This document shows positions 57,601 through 64,000 of a stretch of 64,000 bases of DNA, piece by piece (position 1 is the stretch's first letter; each line of letters opens with the position of its first letter). The notes under the pieces were generated by a model, which ran no database searches, was not told where the DNA came from, and saw only the letters and a program-made list of their open reading frames with translations. The DNA lies in NCBI GenBank assembly GCA_948470475.1, contig OX419337.1:31072872-31136871 (forward strand), read 5' to 3'. The position numbers and the translations under genes are program-made. The DNA is from Galaxea fascicularis. Taxonomy: Eukaryota; Cnidaria; Anthozoa; Scleractinia; Euphylliidae.

Positions 57601-57797
57601 TTACTCTGTTGTCTGACGGCTTTTTGCTCGCTAATTGATTCGCGGTGTTCTGGAAGACTGTTTGGCTCTTGGCGACCTCCGGAAATCTCGGTGCGATGCT
57701 CGCTAATTTCTCCACTTTCCTCCTCGAAATTCTCCCATTTGTCGCGGCTTAAGGAACCAAGTGTTGCACCACTGCTGTCAGCCATCATTGACGGCAT
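54627..57797 (-). CDS. Stonin homologue, endocytic cargo adaptor
   Basis: Single-exon frame of 1056 aa. The C-terminal half has the stonin homology domain (about 597-735, starting SWSMLLRFPDKKRKIGSREW) and a mu-homology domain (about 740-1050, with HHWVKLQHCDFHKCVN and GKSIKSSKGRHS-like basic patches). In vertebrate stonin-2 and fly Stoned B this domain sorts synaptotagmin into clathrin-coated vesicles. The disordered N-terminal half carries five WxxF motifs in acidic contexts, W21 (WENF), W191 (WTTF), W331 (WVSF), W418 (WIKF) and W438 (WVKF), which bind the AP-2 alpha ear, and three NPF motifs at 472, 484 and 492, which bind EH domains of Eps15/intersectin. This combination identifies the family confidently. 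Cytosolic, acting at the plasma membrane. The start could be M1, M4 or M5. Confidence 0.93.
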   Translation of the reverse strand: MPSMMADSSGATLGSLSRDKWENFEEESGEISEHRTEISGGRQEPNSLPEHRESISEQKAVRQQSNSPLNRKSGIAGTQRRENLEDRSKDLKEIPLKTHPSLSFQEQIDPSSSSEKDVGVNVERESVLQSSEGGLTAPSQSKKLSAIEADGVKRQVNGETGSEPLFHLSSSPAACHTTKEIVGNNATIPQWTTFEDSQEKDAPKVTETAQKEKVELLSNTGGENVENHTPLPLNAATSKMAAFDSRQPAVTTNIIPNLSAVTEPKAVKTNFLSFKGAANAANMESTVKSAVSIVENNSAQPNPASIATHRQQQSPETSNQSRENSKLAKNWVSFGEEGSSNLSKRKSVLGASTSGSDIGNLETAESTLTNSDRASAGNNATTQVSSAVNSQVEMKSTSVMAPVSFTSAELDLLASKSWIKFDESNKANHVQQSAADSWVKFGDSNVPVGQNLALLELDVGCKAKTSSAPSPNPFILDTLPSGGNPFKPPASNPFQADDTMAASASSYPTVNQGPISASSPVVGAEPLLVAEGVNAIQLRASQQIPVINNSVFPASSGNKHKPNQDQVDAGEAISDNQRENLQETNELLPEEKAVTSGSWSMLLRFPDKKRKIGSREWKPVVIKLEGTTLQIFEEYELSAPFREIPLQAYFVMTAPRLQSFEQRAKVHTIKLEYVKYTEGRSLRHRGTIEHIAQGTPIIKVASPSHTVIRELLEVFNNSLRLLPAYRDRGITYRHDEVFVDVDDVTYVLMSGDGSVVRKSAKVLIKFKAFLTGDPECQLVLNDVLMREREEARLRGELKPQRVHHWVKLQHCDFHKCVNTATFEQSHAITFHPLDACTFELMRFPVDHHKPLPLLVKTKLNIHSEQRVELKAEIQVCQETKMAKYVRSNVVFRFPIPESWVSLFRTSKAFRGEKSIKSSKGRHSAGIKSRLKHSKCSIGVSLGRAMYEPEYGSVVWRIDQLPFIHSKIPADAPQTLSVVLDLPPGMEFPESYKPIAELEYDVAYVLVSDTTVIAVKVSNQNIPDKWVCYRALYQYDVNIEISRPSSGPVRDVGCTQQ

Positions 57798-58696
57798 ATA
57801 CGTTATATCAACATAATTTTAACTCGACCGAAGAGAGCACACGAATTTGAAAAAAACTTCTCGAATCCGTATCTCTTGAAAAGATGGCGTGATATCGAGG
57901 CGAACAAAAAGTTTACTCATCCCCTCCCCGCTTGGTAGGTTTGGTAGCTGATTATTGCCAGTGTATTGCTTGCAATCAATTGCTTTATTTGTCCAGCTTT
58001 ATTTCTTCCTCCATTTTTGACCCCGAAAATGCCTTTTCCGAGTTGTAAGTGTGAAGCTGATTTAGTCTTTCACTTGTTCACTCCTTCCCTCCCCTCTGTT
58101 AAATATTTGGTGCATCCGCTGAGCAGTGCATAACGCTTGGCAGTTAATGTATTTCGATAAGAGAGGATCTTGATTTCGAATGCTGCAAAAGACAGTGACA
58201 AGACTAACGAACGGATATACAGGAGAGAAGGAACTTGCTTTTGATAATGTTGCCTGGGATGAACTGAACAGAAAGAAAATTAGACACAACATGGACCCTC
58301 CGCCCTAATGCACATGTCATGCAGGCATTAAATGTAATGCAACTGTCACGCTCTCTTTTGAAGCTTTCAGAAACCATATGCCGCAAGTGGTTTAAAATGA
58401 CTTCATTTTCCAAGTTCAGTGGATCCTAATTAATGGTTTGTTCAGCACCTCTCTTGATCAAATCCACAACTCGCCCGTGTTGGCGTTATATCTGAATCGT
58501 GGCGGGAAAGCCACAGCTGACAGCTTGAATGTAAATCAGACCTGAATAAATGACTTCGGAATAACATTAAAATTAATTCTAAATTTTAATTTAAGCCATG
58601 ATTTTAAAATAATTTCTCTGCAAATTATAAAAGAGGTAATAAACTTTGATTAATTAAAAAGGTGAACAGACTCAGAATGACATGTGAACAACAGCA
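57798..58696. other. Stonin upstream region
   Basis: Presumed promoter and 5' UTR of the stonin gene on the minus strand. No TATA box is obvious. The reverse frames at 58062-58413 have no family signature. Confidence 0.4.
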
Positions 58697-58937
58697 AGGG
58701 ACGGGCCATTAGATAAATTAAGGGGGACGGGGAGGGGGGGGGGGGTGGCCGAAGTAAAAAAAATTGATGCAAGGGAAAATTAAGTGAAAAAAAATTCATG
58801 CATGCAGACCAACATCAACACAACATCTTGACAAAAAAATTTTCATTCAAGGGAAACATTAAAGAAAAAAATTCATACTGCTCGAAAATTCCCTGCACCC
58901 CCACCCCCCTCCATAACTTTTCTAATGGTCCGTCCCT
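58697..58937. mobile_element. MITE with 17-bp inverted ends
   Basis: AGGGACGGGCCATTAGA on the left and TCTAATGGTCCGTCCCT on the right are inverted copies with one mismatch. The interior has poly-G and poly-C runs and repeated AAAAAAATTCATG blocks in both halves. No coding capacity. Confidence 0.85.
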
Positions 58938-61201
58938 AAACTCCCGTCGACTTTGATGGGATTTCACCAACAGAATTGTTCTGTCTTCTATTTCGACCCT
59001 TAACTTATAAAGACAACTTAGAACAGATATAATGTATTCAGACAGGAGCTCCTGATTCAGAATTGAAGAATTTTAGTCATAACCAACACGGTCGGTTTCG
59101 AAGTCGTTCTTTTTAGCAATTCTGGCTTGATGCGAAAATTAGAAAAAGGGAGCTTTATATTCAATTGCCACCTGTTTTTCGTTTTTAATGGCAGGGCGGA
59201 AATTTGTCATGAAAATTTTGCCTAATTTGAATATGCAACTAATTTCCAAATTGCCTCTACTGAAGAAGAAGAAAAAAATAATCTTATCGAGAATTTATTG
59301 TGCCGTGTCATCAAGTGAAAGTGGAATCAACTGACTAAATCAGTTTGCATTCGGTGAATTTTGCTTGTCATTGCAAAAAGTAAAACATCCTCGCGGGAAA
59401 AATTACTTGAAAGGTTGAACTATAGAATCCGCAGCTGCTTGAGAGGCTTAAAATGCCAACAACAGATATTTTTAGCCCTACCAGCGAGCAGTCTCTTTCC
59501 CTTCCTTCAATCTAGTGAGCGGCTGCACGTAAACCCACGAGGAGCCGCGCGAGGCCGCGACAAACAAGCAAAGCCTTTTTCCTCTGTCTTCTCAATCCCT
59601 CCACTTTCTCCTATCCAGTGCATATGATAATCAGTCTGTTCGAGCAAGATCAGAGTGAGTTCATTGTGCAGCTGCGCGTGCATGGTTGATATCTGACCAA
59701 GTGATCTGTTAGCAAAATGTCAATGATCATATCCCCGGATCATGTTCGAGAACCTTTCCGAATATACGGCAAAAGTAAAACATCGAATTGAATAGAATTG
59801 TGAGAAATTCAGATGCACAAGAGGCTACATAACAAACGATCAAATCAATTCACTTGAAACTTCAAGTTTGACAGTCTTATAAAAGAGAATATCTGTATTG
59901 AAAGTTTGCTTAGCTGTATCGATCAAGAATAAATTTCACTCCGTTATTTTGTCTCTCTTCATCACCGCGTCTGCAAATTTTACTTATTCCTGTCATTTTC
60001 TCGCCTGAACAATTCTAACAGTTTACCGTGTCTTTCAAAACTACTTATCACAGGCTATGTCATTCCAAGCTTTCATCTGTGATATTAACTGTACATCAAA
60101 ACGTCTTGAAGCAAATAAATAATATTTTTCGGTCTATCAGTTAACCGTATGATCGATCAGTTCAAATAGATCTGATTGTAGAAGTCGATCGGGTCGTTAC
60201 TTGGCGGGGAGTGTTAACCGAGAGGGTTTAAGAGAATATTCATGTGTCATATTTTAGGCCATTGAACTCTCAAATTGTTAAAGTTGACTGGTTGTTTGTG
60301 TGTTCGGGATGGGCCATTACGTCTTTGAGCGTGGTAGTGGGGGAAGAGGGCAAATTTCTTTTTGGCAAGAATTATTTTTCCGTAGTAAGGTTGTGTAAGA
60401 TTCAACAAGTATTGCTCCAAGGATAAATTACACATCATCTGCATCATCACGTTGAACCAGGAAGTCGACATTCACCGGATCATGCATGGCTAACTTGTAA
60501 GTTCTTTGCATTGCGGTTATCATAGAAGACGTTCTTTATATATGAACAACACTGATACCATCGAATCAGAGTTTATTTGTGGGAGACAAGTTGATATTTA
60601 TCGTTAGACCGATTGTTTGAGGACTCTGAAATAAATAGTTAATAATAACTGAAATGTACATTTGATTCCGCGACGTTTCTGTTGAAAAAAATCTTTTCGT
60701 TAGCGTGATCGAGAAGAGGATACAGGCGAAGGATAGCTGAACGTAATAATAAAAAAAAGACTTAAAAATTCTCCATCGTTAACGTGGCGTAGTCATCAGA
60801 AGTGGTGGCATGATAATCTAGCGGATGCGATTTTTAATCCCGCTGATATCGAGTTTGGTCTTGTCACGGCTCGTTACTTCTCTGGCTGAGCGAGGACTGG
60901 AGAGTGTGACAGAAACAACGCGAAAAAAAATGGGTATCGCCAGAGGCGGCTGGTCTCCATGACGACGGCCACAGTCCCGTCCCAGTAAAGGAGAGGACGC
61001 GTCAAACATCGAACTCGCATATCAGGGTAGGGGAAGGGGGGCTCCCTCAGGCTCTTTGGATTTTTCTCTTCTTCCCAGTCTCCCGCGCTCTTGCTTGCTT
61101 GTGCTCTCAACTTGAGTAGCGCTCTCGACTATACAGAAAAGGGTTGTTGTGTCAAGATTCAAGACACATCCAAAACTGTATAGAAATAGTACATCTGCCA
61201 G
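58938..61201. other. Intergenic, no gene recognised
   Basis: Several short frames (59361-59627, 60244-60426, 60818-61110) show no domain or splice pattern that I can support. No further repeats stand out. Confidence 0.4.
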
Positions 61202-61506
61202 TAGCCCTACATAGATTTGCGCTCGGAATCTTCAATGTCGCCCTAGAACAACGCCCCAAATTTCCAGCGGTTGTTCATTAATAACTGGATCCGCCATCCA
61301 CCATATCGTTATTTTGCTCATAGCTGCAGTGGAAAGAGATGATGGGAGCAGTCCACATCGAACAATTTCTGCATTTTGTTTTAAAATGCTAGGTAGAAGT
61401 TTACTTTGGAAGGCAACTTTTTAAATTCTGGTAGCAACTTTTCCCCTCGACCATTTTTCGGAGCAACTTTGACTCAATTCGTACTGGCACAATCTATACA
61501 GGGCTA
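61202..61506. mobile_element. Probable MITE
   Basis: TAGCCCTACATAGATTTG on the left is answered by CAATCTATACAGGGCTA on the right in inverted form. CCAG flanks both sides (61198-61201 and 61507-61510), a possible 4-bp target duplication. No coding capacity. Confidence 0.6.
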
Positions 61507-62098
61507 CCAGCCAGTACCCTTCCGCCACGTATTGCTAGTCGGATTACAAGTCAATATATTCCCCGTGTTCGTTAGTGTATGAACTCTTACACACACACAA
61601 ACATTAACTTCACACTTGTCTTGCAATGCCGACTCGCGAGCATTGAAAAGGAATATGCACTTATATGCAGCTGGTTAGGGGCGGATCATTGGAAAAGTGA
61701 TTGGGGAGGTGCATGGACTCCATATCCACCCATATTTTGTTTTAATTTTTGGAGTGTATGAAGTTGATGTTTGGTTCCTTAGTGACAACGAGTTTAATTA
61801 GGTGGACTGCCAACCTCGAGCTTGTCTGCAAATTTAATAAGAAAATTGATTCTGATAATTAAAACCCGTATAAATATATAAGATAATCTTCAATGATTTG
61901 CAGAGGTAACTTCTGCATTTGTAAGCAATTGCTTATTGGTATTTTCCCACGCTCGGCACGGACGGCATGTTATCTCGCCCTAGAGATTTATTCAACGTTT
62001 TCTGACGCTAGGAATTGATTAGTCTAATTCAGTTTTTCGCTCCGTAAGCCGTTAGTGGCTATATACGACTTCTTTTTCGCTCCTTTTTGCGTTAACCC

Positions 62099-62266
62099 GT
62101 GTTTTCCCGCGCGTAGCACCGACTGCACGTTTTCCCACACTATGCACTATGCACCAACTACACGTTTTCCCATGCTTAGCATCAACTGCACGTTTTCCCA
62201 CGCTCAGCACAAACTGCACGTTTTCGCACGCTTAGCACCAAGTGTATGTTTCCCCGCACTTTGGAT
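62099..62266. repeat. 28-bp minisatellite
   Basis: About five to six imperfect units with consensus CGTTTTCCCACGCTTAGC followed by ACCAACTGCA. One unit is lengthened by an internal GCACTAT duplication. A related single unit lies near 61943. The units are too divergent and the array too continuous to be CRISPR-like. Confidence 0.85.
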
Positions 62267-62642
62267 TGGTTCATGTTTAGCACCGAAAAAGTTCCAGCTG
62301 TGGTGTGTGGTTGTTTTTATATCACGTTTCTATTTCATCTTCACGACTTTCTACTTCATTTCTTTCTTCTGGAACATCTTTAAACAAAGCTTCCCGCTGT
62401 TCCGTGTCTACACTCCTAATAAAATAAAACCAAGAATATTGATAAAGTGGCAATCTCATCTAGCTCCACATGGGGCTGGAGACAGTGCAGCAAGGAGCAC
62501 GTTAGGTAATTCCCAACCCTCGAAAAACTTTTTTGTCAGCGGCTTTCCTCCCCGTTTTTTCCACCCAGCCCTGTTTACCCTGATGACGCAAGCGTAATCT
62601 TCACCAAAAGCCACAGAATCCGAATGATTCTATTAACACGCA

Positions 62643-62885
62643 CACACGAGGGGAACATTCACAGGAAATGGTTGCAGAAAACGGTCGCGGGGACTAATTC
62701 TCTTCGTGTGAACTAGCAAAAATCTATTCGCGGAAACCAAAATTTGTTTTGCGCGAATGATCCCACAAAATCAAACTTGTTTGCATTCGTGGGATCATTT
62801 GCAGGGAACATTCGCCCGAAAAATGTTTATTCCCTACGCATGAACTGTACGTGGGAATATTCCCAGAGACCATTTCCCTCGTGTC
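62643..62885. mobile_element. MITE with imperfect inverted ends
   Basis: ACACGAGGGGAACATTC on the left is matched inverted by the right end CATTTCCCTCGTGT. An inner palindrome (AATGATCCCAC and GTGGGATCATT) lies at 62757-62802. GGGAACATT and GGGAATATT motifs repeat inside. Confidence 0.6.
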
Positions 62886-63531
62886 TGCCGACCTTTATCT
62901 TCCTATGGTAAAGAAACATTATTCTTAGTTGGTCGATTTTGCCGCCTGAGGCACAAACTACCCTATGACGCCATGTTGACTTAAGAGCAGGCTTGGGTAA
63001 AACATGCTGGAAGAATTTCAGAAATAACTCACTGATTGCTTCAGCAAGCGAAATACAGAAAAAAGATGATACAAAGAGATCTTCAAAACAGGTGTGGAAA
63101 AGAAAAGAAGAAAAAGTAGTAATACCTATCCAAGACATATCACATCACGAGGTTTTAGCTTAAAGTGACAAGTACAAGTGACAAGTCGGTAGTGTTCCTT
63201 GTGGAAGTTCTTGGTATCTGTTTAGTTTATCAGGTTATATTTCGTCACAATAAAGTGGTTATGATTTGCAGATCACCGGTCGGTATTTGTGTCGACTCCG
63301 AACAAAACAAACAATGCGCAGAGCACGACGGGAAGTGACAATTGGTCTTCAAACATGTACAACTTTCAAAATTGACAGACGCGTAGCCGCCTACTTTCAT
63401 GAGATAATATCTGTCTCAATAAAAAGTCTCATTGCCAGCCGTCTATTAAATGCATCATGCCGTCTACTCTGTAAATTACTGAGAACCCTGAGAGACAAGG
63501 AGTAGGCTGAGGTGTTTGAGTATCAATATGT

Positions 63532-63697
63532 CAACATTTACCACACCTTTCAATCAGATGCCTTCGGCTGTTGACAAGTTTCTTTAAGCCACTCAAGACT
63601 GGGTCCCAGTCTCCATATTGCGTTAATACGGTCACGGCAAAAAATGACGCAAAGGCTGTTATGGTACCGACTAAAAACATCCACGAAAAGTGAACCT
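63532..63697 (-). CDS. Last exon of an unidentified membrane protein (partial)
   Basis: The minus strand shows a good acceptor at 63698-63700 (TACGTCATGCATTGCAG, with a CTAAC branch-like box just upstream), then an open frame of 54 residues beginning VHFSWMFLVGTITAFASFFA and ending RHLIERCGKC with TGA at 63532-63534. The first 25 residues are hydrophobic and glycine-containing, like a last transmembrane helix, followed by a polar, basic cytosolic-type tail. The rest of the gene would lie beyond the right edge. I do not recognise the family; a transporter C-terminus is possible. Confidence 0.45.
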
Positions 63698-63860
63698 GCA
63701 ATGCATGACGTAAAATGTTAGTACACTGGCAAGAACTTGGACAGCCTTAGATTGCAACTGAACACGCCAGTTCTGCATCAGACTAACACGAGGACACAAC
63801 TTATTAAAGTTTTCAGTACTTGGTTGATTTGGAGACGTTGACGAGTAAATCGAATTCATA

Positions 63861-63893
<33 letters not shown>

Positions 63894-64000
63894 GACTAGA
63901 AAAAATTCCGTTATGGCTAGTAGGTTTTGCGCTTCACTAGCCATTTTGGCGAGTGAAATGTCAGCACTGGAGGACCAGATCAAATCACTGATTTAGGAAA

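Noticed and set aside
62055..62597. 180-codon frame
   Set aside because: Driven by the 28-bp minisatellite; the repeated CTFSHA-like peptides and the lack of any domain argue against a gene.

Overview
This is a eukaryotic, metazoan window. It has low GC, spliceosomal introns with GT-AG boundaries, one gene of 27 exons, LINE/SINE/MITE debris with ATT-type tails, and TRIM proteins with a filamin domain and NHL repeats. Together these best fit an anthozoan cnidarian, most likely a stony coral. That assignment is inference from gene style; no marker gene fixes the species.

Region 1 to 17 kb is a tandem duplication zone. Two intact, intronless TRIM-NHL genes (3456-5702 and 13231-15477, both 748 aa, plus strand) sit in homologous segments. 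Each segment carries the TRIM gene, its flanks and the 3' end of the neighbouring convergent gene CWC22. Only the second segment (13.0-18.2 kb) leads into a working CWC22. In the first segment (about 3.1-8.75 kb) the CWC22 tail is a decayed relic. A third, older unit shows at the left edge: a relic of CWC22 exons 19-20 (1-170) and a TRIM upstream region (315-1190) cut by a MITE and followed by a LINE fragment.

Region 17.1 to 38.1 kb is a complete minus-strand CWC22 homologue. I traced all 27 exons from the sequence: 793 aa, all phases consistent, one GC-AG intron. It encodes an RS-like N-terminus, a MIF4G domain, an MA3 domain and an acidic/serine then basic tail. Its introns are loaded with mobile elements: a Tigger-like MITE, a 1.6 kb Mutator-like element with a 9-bp target duplication, SINE remnants, several foldback elements, and a degenerate hammerhead-like motif. 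The most striking feature is at the exon 4/intron 4 boundary. The splice donor and its exonic flank are repeated 11 times in a 44-bp array, so each junction reads as a 3' splice site fused to a 5' splice site.

Region 38.1 to 54.6 kb holds a three-exon class I methyltransferase gene (40150-43227, minus, 222 aa), then a repeat-rich stretch with two LINE 3' ends, each split by a MITE whose target duplication can be read, a tRNA-derived SINE and several inverted-repeat elements.

Region 54.6 to 64 kb holds a single-exon stonin homologue (54627-57797, minus, 1056 aa) with WxxF and NPF endocytic motifs, a long intergenic stretch with MITEs and a 28-bp minisatellite, and at the right edge the last exon of an unidentified probable membrane protein on the minus strand.

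Functionally the genes are independent housekeeping or expanded-family genes: splicing/EJC (CWC22), post-transcriptional or ubiquitin control (TRIM-NHL), methyl transfer, and clathrin cargo sorting (stonin). The window's interest lies in its duplication history and in the intron 4 splice-site array.
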